From: Dokdonella sp.
GTDB taxonomy: Bacteria > Pseudomonadota > Gammaproteobacteria > Xanthomonadales > Rhodanobacteraceae
Length of the DNA stretch: 64,000 bases
Direction of reading: 5' to 3'
Assembly (NCBI RefSeq): GCF_019634775.1
Contig: NZ_JAHCAS010000001.1
Coordinates: 1-64,000, forward strand
Positions 8,105 through 15,558 of the stretch are shown one piece after another. A program made the position numbers and the translations under genes. Under the pieces are notes generated by a model. The model did not search any database. It was given only the letters and a program-made list of their open reading frames with translations, and had not been told where the DNA came from. How positions within the stretch are numbered: the stretch's first letter is position 1; each line of letters begins with the position of its first letter.

Positions 8105-8560
8105 ATGCGCTACACCCCAGCCCAAGTCAAGGAAGCATTGGAGATCACCGAAGAGACGCTGCGCCATTGGCGAAAGTCTTTGCCGCCGCTCAAGGACAAG
8201 CGAGGGTATTCCCCGTGTTTCAGTCCTGGAGATTTGCTTGCGCTAAAAGTTGTCGCTCGGCTCCACGCTTTGGGCATCAGCGTCAGTCAGTTGAAGCTGC
8301 ACGCTGAGAAGCTTTTTCAGGCCTGCTCTCGATCCGCGTGGTTTGGTTTGGAGGACAAGGTGGTGGTCTACGACGGGCAGACGCTGGAAATGGTTGTTGT
8401 TGGTGCAGACGGGCACTGGTCCGAAGTAGTGCGGGTTGCTGCACCGCTTGGGCCGCTTATCCGGCAGTTGCGTCAGCGTCTGTCGGAGGAGGACTCCAAT
8501 CCTGCGCAGCCTGAAATCGCATTTCCGCCACTGGGCGTTGCCCAAGGGAGGCCTCAATGA
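8105..8560 (+). CDS. MerR-like HTH regulator
   Basis: 151 aa. The N terminus MRYTPAQVKEALEITEETLR followed by HWRKSLPPLKDKRGYSP is a MerR-type winged HTH: recognition helix, then the wing ending in a conserved Gly-Tyr. LALKVVARLHALGISVSQLK is the second helical pair. The C-terminal half (about 75-151) lacks the Cys pattern of metal-sensing MerR proteins and has instead LEMVVVGADGHWSEVVRV, possibly a partner-binding or effector domain. Its stop overlaps the methyltransferase start by 4 nt (ATGA), so it very probably controls the cassette it belongs to, through the palindrome just upstream. It may sense the cassette's own output, for example methylation state; that is inference. Confidence 0.8.
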   Translation: MRYTPAQVKEALEITEETLRHWRKSLPPLKDKRGYSPCFSPGDLLALKVVARLHALGISVSQLKLHAEKLFQACSRSAWFGLEDKVVVYDGQTLEMVVVGADGHWSEVVRVAAPLGPLIRQLRQRLSEEDSNPAQPEIAFPPLGVAQGRPQ

Positions 8561-10905
8561 GCACACGGCTTCTCCTCAACAGGCTCGATACGTGGCGCAC
8601 CGAACTAGGACTGATGCCGGTCCCGTTGTTCGGCCACGAAGACGAGAGCCGCTACGTGCTCCTCAATGGTGGCAAGGGCAACTTTTGTTTAGATCTTGCA
8701 GGGGACGGGCAGGATGACGCCGGCGCTGAGCGTGATCGCGCTTGGTCGGCCGACGTGGGTCATTACGTAAAGGTGCTGCAAGACCAGGTGCACGTCTGGC
8801 GCTGGGACCAGTCGTCCGCGGAGATCATCAAGCGTGATCTCGTTGCCAACAACATCGTCCAGTTCCAGACCTATCTCGAAGAACGCCAGCCGTCCAGGAC
8901 AAGCTCGGTGGTCGGGCACTTCATCTCGATCTATCGGCAGGTGCGCACGCTTCTGGGCAGTAATGTGGACGGATCTGGCGCTTTGCAGGCATTCCTTTAC
9001 CTGCTGGCCTGCGCCGACGACTCGAACGGCAATAGCTCGGTCTCCCATATCGACTGGAACAAGCTGCCCCGCGCCCGTGAGCTTGCCGAGTCACTGACAC
9101 AGCTACAGCGCGATGGCATTCGCGAAGAGATGGTGTGCACACGGCCAGGCGACCGCCTGACGCCCATTATTCCCCTCGTGCTACGTCATGCATCCGGCCG
9201 CCTGTTCCAAGAGGCGCACTATCTGGTGGAGCTGGATCCGCAGCAGTCGTTGTTTGGCGCTCCGGAAGCCAAGCCCGTGGGGCGCGATTCGACACTCGGC
9301 GCGTTCTTTACGCCGAGTCCGTTGGTGCGTACTGTGGTGGAAGAAGCACTCAAAGCGCAGCCGGCCCTCGCAGCCGATGTCACCGTCTTGGATCCGGCTT
9401 GTGGGTCGGGCGAGTTCCTGCGCGAGGCTCTACGCCAACTCCAACTACGCGGACATGCTGGTCGAGTCAGGCTGGTGGGGTGGGACATCTCATCGGCCGC
9501 GTTGTCGATGGCGCAGTTCGCACTGGACTGGGAACGCAGCCAATCCGGCCTGAACGTCGACGTTGAGCTCGAGGAACGTGATGCATTGGCGCTCGATGCC
9601 TGGAATACAGGCGCGAGCCTGATCCTCATGAATCCACCGTTTGTTTCCTGGCAGGGCATGAATGAGGTGCAGCGTCAGCGCGTGACCGAACGTCTCGGTG
9701 CACTGTCCTCCAAGCGGCCTGATTACGCGAGTGTGTTTTTCTTCAACGCCGCCAATGCACTGGGCGAAAACGGAGTCATCGGCGCCGTGTTGCCAGCCTC
9801 CCTGCTGGATGGTGAGTCCTACGTGGACTTGCGTCAGGCGATCGCCAACATAGTGAGGCCACATCTCATCGCTAGGCTCGGCAGCCACACCGTATTCGCC
9901 GATGCCATGGTCGATGCCGGACTCTACGTTGGTGTTCGAGGGCAGATCGACCGACCACCTCTCGCCGTATGGTCTAGCCATAAGGCGGATTCTTCCGCTC
10001 GGGCGCTGCGTCGGCTGAGGTCAATCACGCCTATGCAGGTATCTTCCCACGCCTTCGATGGTGGGGACTACAGCGTCTACGCCGCCGAGCACCTTGGGCG
10101 CGATGGAACAAGTTGGGCGCCGCGCCCGTACGCGGCCTATCAACTTCTGCAGGAAGTCGGCCACTTGCCCAAGGTGGGGTCGCTATTCGATGTCTCGCAA
10201 GGCACGATCACTGGCCTCAACAGCGTGTTCCTGGTGCCACGAGAATACGTCGAAGCCCTTCCAAAGGGGGAGCGCAAGTATTTTCGTCCGGCGGTGGTCA
10301 ATAACTCGATCACCAACGGCGTGCTGAACGACAACACCTATGTGTTCTATCCACACGGAAAGGGCCTAGAGATTGATTCGGAAGAGGTGTTACTTAAGAA
10401 GCTGAAGGTGTTTTCAGCCGACCGACTCGTTCCGAACATTACCGCTTTGCGCAAGCGCTCGCGAATCAAAGCCGACCAGTGGTGGGTGCTTTCGCTGCCC
10501 CGCCAGAAACTGGACGCTAAGGGACCGAAGCTTCTTTCGACTTACTTCGGCGGGGCTGGGTCGTTTGCGTGGGATTCGGATGGGCGCTACATCGCAATTC
10601 AAGGCTATGGGTGGACTCCCAAGTCCAACGCAATAGGCGGATGTGAGACTGCCTACCTTGCACTTCTGAATCACCCTCTGGTCGACACGTTGCTGTCTGG
10701 CGTCTCCAACAACCTTTCCGGTGGACAATGGAACCTATCCGAGCGATACGTTAATCATCTGCCCTTGCCCAAGTTGCGGGCCGACGAAACGATCACCGAG
10801 GTGCTAACTGTCATCGGTAACGCGCTTGCACAAGGCCAGCCCATCGACCGCGATATGTGGAACCGGAGCGTTAGCGCAGCATTCGGCCTGAAACGCAAGG
10901 TGTAA
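8557..10905 (+). CDS. N6-adenine DNA methyltransferase, Eco57I/type IIG-like
   Basis: 782 aa. A helical N-terminal region (about 1-230) is followed by TLGAFFTPSPLVRTVVEEAL and the SAM-binding motif DPACGSGEF starting at D279. The catalytic NPPF is at 359-362, and VIGAVLPASLLDGESY typifies this class. The C-terminal part (about 530-770) has LFDVSQGTITGLNSVFLVP and GGAGSFAWDSDGRYIAIQGY, resembling a target-recognition domain. So modification and specificity seem to be in one chain, as in type IIG enzymes. I see no PD-(D/E)xK nuclease motif at the N terminus, so it may be a methylase only. It is cotranscribed with the MerR-like gene (4-nt overlap) and the 251-aa gene (1-nt gap). It could be an orphan methylase, a BREX PglX-like protein, or the modification arm of an unnamed defence system. 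Confidence 0.85.
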   Translation: MSTRLLLNRLDTWRTELGLMPVPLFGHEDESRYVLLNGGKGNFCLDLAGDGQDDAGAERDRAWSADVGHYVKVLQDQVHVWRWDQSSAEIIKRDLVANNIVQFQTYLEERQPSRTSSVVGHFISIYRQVRTLLGSNVDGSGALQAFLYLLACADDSNGNSSVSHIDWNKLPRARELAESLTQLQRDGIREEMVCTRPGDRLTPIIPLVLRHASGRLFQEAHYLVELDPQQSLFGAPEAKPVGRDSTLGAFFTPSPLVRTVVEEALKAQPALAADVTVLDPACGSGEFLREALRQLQLRGHAGRVRLVGWDISSAALSMAQFALDWERSQSGLNVDVELEERDALALDAWNTGASLILMNPPFVSWQGMNEVQRQRVTERLGALSSKRPDYASVFFFNAANALGENGVIGAVLPASLLDGESYVDLRQAIANIVRPHLIARLGSHTVFADAMVDAGLYVGVRGQIDRPPLAVWSSHKADSSARALRRLRSITPMQVSSHAFDGGDYSVYAAEHLGRDGTSWAPRPYAAYQLLQEVGHLPKVGSLFDVSQGTITGLNSVFLVPREYVEALPKGERKYFRPAVVNNSITNGVLNDNTYVFYPHGKGLEIDSEEVLLKKLKVFSADRLVPNITALRKRSRIKADQWWVLSLPRQKLDAKGPKLLSTYFGGAGSFAWDSDGRYIAIQGYGWTPKSNAIGGCETAYLALLNHPLVDTLLSGVSNNLSGGQWNLSERYVNHLPLPKLRADETITEVLTVIGNALAQGQPIDRDMWNRSVSAAFGLKRKV

Positions 10906-10906
10906 C

Positions 10907-11662
10907 GTGGCGAAGCGCCCAAAACGGAGTTCAGCGCCGCTGGCTGACACGGTTGTTCCTCAATGCATCGTTGCTGACGTCGATAGGCTAGCGCGCCAAT
11001 GCTCGGAGGCATTGAAACGTGCACTGGACTCGCGAGGCGTTTTCGCTACCAAGCGTGAAAGAGGGTCATCGATTTCCATCTACTTCACCGACGGACTCAA
11101 GGTCCAAGCGAAGATTCGTGACGCAGAAACGCGCCCCGTCCTTCCCCTCCCAAACACAACAACCGGATGGCTCCATGTCGCCATTGATCTGAATTTCGTG
11201 GATAGAAATCAGTGGCGAATTAATCATGTCTCCATTGGTCTTCTACAGGGTGAAACCTCTATCGAGGACAAGAAATCCATTCTGCGCGCCGAGTGGCAGA
11301 ACCATGAGAAGGCCAACGACTCTGGGCATGCGCAACCCCATTGGCATGTCCTCGGCGCTGCAGGGATTGATGACACGCAGTCGCCACAATTCGAGGAAGT
11401 CGTCGAAGTTGCTTCAACAACCCAGTTCGACAGTTTCCTGGCCGAACCTCAGCCCAAAGTCGAACCCTCCAAGGAATTCGCACATTTCCACTACGCGATG
11501 GTGGCCGACTGGCATGCCACGCCTTCGCGTGGCCCTTGCCAGACCTTGGATAGTGAAGAGTCGCTCGTATCCTGGCTGGAGGGCTGCGTGCGTTACATCT
11601 GCCATCAACTCGTCCACGTCGCAAGCAAGTCAGGTGCGACAGCCGCCGGCGCAGCGGTATAG
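10907..11662 (+). CDS. Uncharacterised 251-aa His-rich protein of the MerR-methylase cassette
   Basis: I do not recognise it. It starts at GTG 10907, one base after the methyltransferase stop, so it is surely part of that operon. The N-terminal 50 residues are basic. An alpha/beta stretch follows (SISIYFTDGLKVQAKI; GWLHVAIDLNFVDRNQWRI). The second half has two histidine-aromatic clusters, HAQPHWHVLG (about 145-154) and FAHFHYAMVADWH (about 195-207), which could hold a metal or a catalytic site. The C terminus has a helix LVSWLEGCVRYICHQLVHV. No PD-(D/E)xK, HNH or GIY-YIG motif is obvious. Base use is less GC-rich than the core genes. As the only partner of the methylase, it is the best candidate for the effector or restriction component. 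Confidence 0.8.
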   Translation: MAKRPKRSSAPLADTVVPQCIVADVDRLARQCSEALKRALDSRGVFATKRERGSSISIYFTDGLKVQAKIRDAETRPVLPLPNTTTGWLHVAIDLNFVDRNQWRINHVSIGLLQGETSIEDKKSILRAEWQNHEKANDSGHAQPHWHVLGAAGIDDTQSPQFEEVVEVASTTQFDSFLAEPQPKVEPSKEFAHFHYAMVADWHATPSRGPCQTLDSEESLVSWLEGCVRYICHQLVHVASKSGATAAGAAV

Positions 11663-12240
11663 GGGCCTCTCCAGAGCTTTCGTGTTCTTGCTGCCGGCGT
11701 ATTGTGATGGCTCAAGCGTGCGTGCGAAACAGATGCCGAGGCTCGAAACACGTGCTGAGCGCGGTCCATGACGCCTATCAAATTGCCGAGCTGATGCCCG
11801 ACCGGGCGCACTCGCAGTCTCTATCGTGACGAGTCTCAGCGAGTGTTTTTCAGCTTTAGCCAAGCACTTGAAGCATGGAAGACGAAGTGCAAGCATGAAC
11901 GATCAGAAGTCCAAGCCATTGAAGAGAAGCCAGTCACACCTCCAGGCTCTTCTTCCTGCTGGCAGGAGCAACAGCAGGGGAATAGTTCACACCCTCTCCT
12001 GCAATAGTTCACCTATCCGGTTTTCGTCTGCATTCCCCAGTGCTGGCGCGATTTCCGGGCATGGCCTCGCGAGCGCCACCCCTCCGAACCCTGCGTTTTC
12101 ACCCCTGCCGCCGCCTCTCCGTTCTCCGTTTTCTCTGGTGGTCTCGCGAGCGTTCGCGAGGGCACTTCCTGTATTGGCGCGGGTTTAGGTGCCAAAGGTT
12201 GTGGCTGGCAACTCCTGTTGCGGTGGCGACCGAGAGCCGG
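11663..12240. other. Gene-free accessory stretch
   Basis: About 580 nt with no convincing gene on either strand: the open frames are short, out of context, and of arginine-rich or proline-rich shadow composition. Two copies of AATAGTTCAC (11981-11990 and 12004-12013) are spaced 23 nt apart. The stretch likely holds degraded mobile-element or gene remnants between the methylase cassette and the 12.3-kb orphan. Confidence 0.5.
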
Positions 12241-12248
12241 TCAGGCGC

Positions 12249-12270
12249 AAAAAAACCGCCCGGAGGCGGT
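12249..12270 (-). terminator. Rho-independent terminator of the 125-aa orphan
   Basis: Read on the minus strand: stem ACCGCC/GGCGGT with a 4-nt loop followed by seven T. It lies about 85 nt after the stop of the leftward gene at 12353 and is correctly oriented for it, which supports that gene being real. Confidence 0.8.
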
Positions 12271-12352
12271 TGCTGGCGCTGGGCTCGACGCCATCACACG
12301 GGCGGCGCGAGCACCCGCATCTGATCGCTCCACGAGAGCCGCCGCGTGTCGG

Positions 12353-12730
12353 CTACCAGTTCATCCAGCAATAGAAATCGCTGTAGTCCTCACACAGGAA
12401 ACGCTCCCAGCGTGCGATGGTCGCGCGCAGGCTGTCGACCTCCCATTCCTTGACGTCCGGTGACGCAAGACGGAGTTCGTGCTGGCGCCTGCGATCCGCC
12501 ACCCAGTCCGCAAATCGCGCCGGTTCCAGGGTCCGGAGCCGCTGCGCAAGCGCGGAGATCATTCGTTCAGTCTCGCGGATTTCTTCGGTCACCTTGTCCC
12601 AGGCGGCCTGATCATCAGGCCCGTAGCTCGGCGAACGCTCGCTGGCGCCCCAGTAGTAGATGGAGAGCCCCCATAATTCCTGACGACGGCGCAGCAATTC
12701 CTCCAGCCTCTCCAGCGGATCACCATTCAA
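12353..12730 (-). CDS. Uncharacterised 125-aa protein, TTG start
   Basis: I do not recognise it. It begins at TTG 12730, with GGGAGG seven bases upstream as a strong ribosome-binding site, and ends 85 nt before a good terminator on the same strand. Both support a genuine monocistronic gene. The protein is acidic and helical: a short leader PLERLEELLRRRQEL, a Tyr/Trp-rich turn SIYYWGASERSPSYG, then a probable two-helix coiled coil (VTEEIRETERMISALAQRL) and an aromatic C terminus (CEDYSDFYCWMNW). The size and composition would suit an immunity or antitoxin protein, but no partner toxin is recognisable next to it. Confidence 0.65.
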   Translation of the reverse strand: MNGDPLERLEELLRRRQELWGLSIYYWGASERSPSYGPDDQAAWDKVTEEIRETERMISALAQRLRTLEPARFADWVADRRRQHELRLASPDVKEWEVDSLRATIARWERFLCEDYSDFYCWMNW

Positions 12731-12888
12731 AGGGCACGCCTCCCGAGAAAAAGTGAGAGAAACTAACGAGGCTCCGCCTCAGACCGACAAGCATGCCTGC
12801 TTCGATGGAGGCTGTCTTGTCTCCACACCCCCTGCGTCGCGCGCGTGAGTCACTCGACAACCCCTGGTCTGCGCTGCGCGCGCCGCCG

Positions 12889-12907
12889 CCCCCTTGACTC
12901 AAGGGGG
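12889..12907. repeat. 19-bp perfect palindrome over the end of the small HTH gene
   Basis: CCCCCTTGA and TCAAGGGGG flank a single central C. The right arm contains the stop codon of the 34-aa HTH frame on the minus strand. It could act as an imperfect terminator (no T-run follows) or as a binding site. Confidence 0.55.
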
Positions 12908-13003
12908 CTCCACTGGGCGCTGTCGCAGCCAGCGGCGCAAGGTCTTGAGGCTGACTTGCCAGCGGTCGGCCACGTGCTTTTCGGTCATCACGGGGTAGTG
13001 CAT
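12899..13003 (-). CDS. Small 34-aa helix-turn-helix peptide
   Basis: ATG 13003 is preceded by GGAG at a 6-nt distance (GGAGAAAAAGATG). The product contains VADRWQVSLKTLRRWLRQ, a clean HTH of the MerR/AlpA (HTH_17) kind seen in excisionases and small phage or plasmid regulators, then stops after a few residues. It is either a complete minimal DNA-binding peptide or the surviving N terminus of a longer regulator. It lies 66 nt downstream of the truncated GNAT gene on the same strand. Confidence 0.5.
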   Translation of the reverse strand: MHYPVMTEKHVADRWQVSLKTLRRWLRQRPVEPP

Positions 13004-13069
13004 CTTTTTCTCCTGAACAGATGACCCCATGACAACGCTGTTCACCGTTGAAGCCAAGCTCGGGATTGA

Positions 13070-13339
13070 TCAAGCCTTGACGGAATTCAAACGCAGCATC
13101 AGCGTCATCGGATGGAGCGGCGACGCCTGAAAACCGTAGTGCTCGTAGAACGCCTTGGCGTGGTCGTGCAGTGCGTGCACCAGCAGCGCCCGGACACCAG
13201 CATTCTGCGAGACCATCACAGCGCGATGAACCGCGTCCTGCAATAGCGCCCCGCTCAACTGGATGCCTTGGGCGCGATGGTCGATGGCCAGTCTGGCAAG
13301 CACCACTCTGTTTCTGCGAAGGAGGACTTCGCATCTCAC
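13070..13339 (-). pseudogene. Truncated TacT/AtaT-type GNAT acetyltransferase
   Basis: The visible frame encodes the C-terminal half of a GNAT toxin: VVLARLAIDHRAQGIQLSGA (beta4 and the acetyl-CoA pyrophosphate loop, where the usual QGxGxG reads QGIQLSG), ALLQDAVHRA, ALLVHALHDHAKAFYEHYGF and a final hydrophobic strand. Intact TacT-like proteins are about 160-170 aa and have about 80 further N-terminal residues plus an upstream DUF1778 antitoxin. Neither is present: upstream sequence in this frame is not GNAT-like, and the DGAT gene begins its 3' end within 75 nt. The Q-loop change and missing half argue for a dead gene. Confidence 0.7.
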
Positions 13340-13410
13340 CCGCTTCAGGGTACGCCGACAGTGCCGGCAACGAGGACGAGGGGTGCAGCCCTCACTGCCA
13401 TGGTGGTTGG

Positions 13411-14898
13411 CTAAGCCCGAGGTGAGCGCTGCCTGCGCGGGGACGTTCCGTTGCGCGGGACGGCTTCGCCGGCAAAGCGCGCGAGGGTGGCGGCGGCGTC
13501 GCCGGCGCCGATGTCGTCGTCCCAGTCCTCCATCAGGGTGAGCAGGACGAGCTTCTCGAACTCCTCGCCGAAGCGCACGGCGACGGCATCCGGGTCGCGC
13601 ACGCGCTTGGCGTCGCCGATGATGCCGAAGTGCACGCGGCCGTTGTAGCTGAGGATCGACACGCCGACGCCGATCGAGCCGGTCTGCGGTACCCAGAACA
13701 TCAGTTCGCGCACTTCGACGCCGGCCAGGAACAGCGGTTGTTGCGGGCCAGGAACATTGGTTGCCACCGTGCTCGCCTTGCGGCTGAACAGTTCGAGTGC
13801 TGGCCCCTGCACGGCCGCCGGCGCCATGCCGACCAGGGCGAGCAGACCGAGTGTCACCATGGCCTGGCGCGAACGCTTGAGCTCGCGCATGCCGGCGGCG
13901 ACGCGTTCGAGGCGACGCAGCGGATTCGCTTCGCCGATCGGCAGTTCGAGGAAGACCAGACCGAAATGATTGCCGAGCTTCTTCGCGTGTTCGAGTGGAC
14001 GCAGGTTGACCGGCACGGTCGCGCGGATGGTCAAGCCGTCGACGTCGTCGCCGATATCGCGCAGGTAGCCACGCAGCGCGCCGCTGGCGCAGGCGAGCAG
14101 GACGTCGTTGACCGTGCAGCCGAGCGTGCGGCCGAGCGTCTTGACCTCCTCCAGCGGCAGCGGCTCGGCCCAGGCCACGCGCTTGACCACGCCGAGCGGG
14201 CCCTTCAGGTGCGTGGCCGGATCGTCGGCGAGGCTGAGCGCGACCGCGAGTTCGCGCGTGATCTCGCCGCCCTCACGCGCGAACTCCGCGGCGGCAGCGG
14301 GATCGGAGGCCAGGTGCCCGACCGTTTCCCAGGCCTTGACGCCCAGCTTCATGGCCTTGCCCAGACCCGCCTGCGCCGGTTCGAGCATGCGCTGCCACAC
14401 GCTGCCGCCGTCGCGCTTGAGCCAGGTCCGTGCAAGTTCCGTCTTCTGGCTCGCATTGGTGCTGGTGTCGGTCAACGACAGCAGCACCTGCACCAGGGCC
14501 AGGCCATCGGCGTAGCAGTGGTGAATGCGCGCGACCAGCACGCCGCCGCCGCGGTAGTTCTCGACGAGATGGAACTGCCACAACGGCTTGGAATGGTCGA
14601 GCGGCGTCGAGGCGAGCTCGCCGACGAAGATTTCCAGTTCACGTTTGTCGGCCGCACCGGGCAGCGCGCAGACTCGCAGATGCCAGTCGAGATCGAAATC
14701 GGCATCGGTTTCCCAGTAGGTCGACGTGCCGGCGCTGGTCGCTTTCTGGCGGAAGCGGCGGAAGGCGAGGAAGCGTTCGCCGAGCAAGGTCTTGATCGCG
14801 GCCGGATCGAGCGGGCCGGTGAACATCAGCACGCCGGTGATCATCATCAGGTTGGTCGGACGTTCCATGCGCAACCAGGCCGTATCGACCTTGGACAT
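13411..14898 (-). CDS. Wax ester synthase/acyl-CoA:diacylglycerol acyltransferase (WS/DGAT)
   Basis: The acyltransferase active-site motif HHCYADG lies at residues 126-132 when the start is ATG 14898 (MSKVDTAWLRMERPTN), the usual opening for this family. The frame is open further upstream to ATG 15021, but the added residues are arginine-rich and not family-like. Later landmarks are NDVLLACASGALRGYL, IRATVPVNLRP, the NHFGLVFLELP block and TVATNVPGPQQPLFLAG, all typical of WS/DGAT proteins (about 460-500 aa). The enzyme makes triacylglycerol or wax esters from acyl-CoA at the membrane. It appears monocistronic, and its 5' side is the cyclase remnant. Confidence 0.92.
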   Translation of the reverse strand: MSKVDTAWLRMERPTNLMMITGVLMFTGPLDPAAIKTLLGERFLAFRRFRQKATSAGTSTYWETDADFDLDWHLRVCALPGAADKRELEIFVGELASTPLDHSKPLWQFHLVENYRGGGVLVARIHHCYADGLALVQVLLSLTDTSTNASQKTELARTWLKRDGGSVWQRMLEPAQAGLGKAMKLGVKAWETVGHLASDPAAAAEFAREGGEITRELAVALSLADDPATHLKGPLGVVKRVAWAEPLPLEEVKTLGRTLGCTVNDVLLACASGALRGYLRDIGDDVDGLTIRATVPVNLRPLEHAKKLGNHFGLVFLELPIGEANPLRRLERVAAGMRELKRSRQAMVTLGLLALVGMAPAAVQGPALELFSRKASTVATNVPGPQQPLFLAGVEVRELMFWVPQTGSIGVGVSILSYNGRVHFGIIGDAKRVRDPDAVAVRFGEEFEKLVLLTLMEDWDDDIGAGDAAATLARFAGEAVPRNGTSPRRQRSPRA

Positions 14899-15053
14899 CG
14901 CCTCGCGACCGCCACCAGCCGTCTCGAACATCGCCACCTCCGTCATGCCGCCGCGCGACGCACGGCGGCGAGGGCTGCCCGGCCGCGCCGCGTCACGGCG
15001 CGATCGGAGCGTCCCTAGCATCGACGCCCGTCAGACAAAACGCAATGATGTCG

Positions 15054-15307
15054 TCAGGCTGCGCCCGTCGTGCCAGCCACGATCACACGCTTGCGCCCCG
15101 CGCACTTGGCGGCGTACGGCACGCGATCGGCAGCGACAACCAGGGCCGCACCGTCGCCGCGGCGACGCCGATGCTCAGCGTGACCCACGGCGCCACCGTC
15201 GAGGTCGGATGGTCCAGGCACGGCGACTCGATCTCAACGCGCAGCCGTTCGGCACGCCGGCCCGCCTCGGCTTCGCCGCAGGCCGGGAACAGCAGGGCGA
15301 ACGCCTC
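15054..15307 (-). pseudogene. Diguanylate cyclase (GGDEF) C-terminal remnant, truncated and frameshifted
   Basis: Read leftward from 15307: EAFALLFPAC (matching DEFALLLP of the GGDEF active site), AGRRAERLRVEIE, then VTLSIGVA, the conserved C-terminal strand. The frame then shifts, and ADRVPYAAKCAGRKRV appears in another frame and ends at TGA 15054-15056, matching the family's final ADxALYxAKxxGRNxV. The reading frame starts abruptly at the end of the MITE-like element at 15308, so everything before the GGDEF core was lost there. It is non-functional. Confidence 0.75.
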
Positions 15308-15450
15308 GGGATGCGCTGACCCATTCCGTAACGGCGTCATGCGCATCCGCAAGGTTCGCAGCATGGTGGGCGTGGCGAAATGCAGGCCGACTGCCTGGAC
15401 GAACGGCGTTCGCCGCGTCACGGGCGTTGTGGAATGGATCGGAGCATCCC
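15308..15450. mobile_element. MITE-like element, copy 1 (143 bp)
   Basis: It begins GGGATGCGCTGACCCATTCC and ends with the imperfect inverse GGAATGGATCGGAGCATCCC. The second copy at 38275-38449 shares both ends and the subterminal GGCGTCATG..CATCCGCAAGG block. It abuts the broken GGDEF frame. No transposase is encoded. The right end lies 45 nt before the TATACT-like sequence (15495-15500) upstream of the alpha-2-macroglobulin gene. Confidence 0.65.
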
Positions 15451-15558
15451 GAATCCTGCCGGGTCTTGCCCGCGGAATGCCACAAGCGCGCGGCTATACT
15501 GCACCGCGCACGCCACGCGTGCGTCCCGCCGTGCACGCCAACACTGGAAGGTTCCGCG

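Noticed and set aside
11826..12188. 120-codon plus-strand frame
   Set aside because: Ser/Pro/Arg-rich, no ribosome-binding site, no domain; probably non-coding.
12720..13370. 216-codon minus-strand frame
   Set aside because: Composition is arginine/proline-rich; it runs across the GNAT remnant and the HTH peptide in a different frame, so it is a shadow.
13630..15018. 460-codon plus-strand frame
   Set aside because: Shadow of the WS/DGAT gene; no recognisable domain and no ribosome-binding site.
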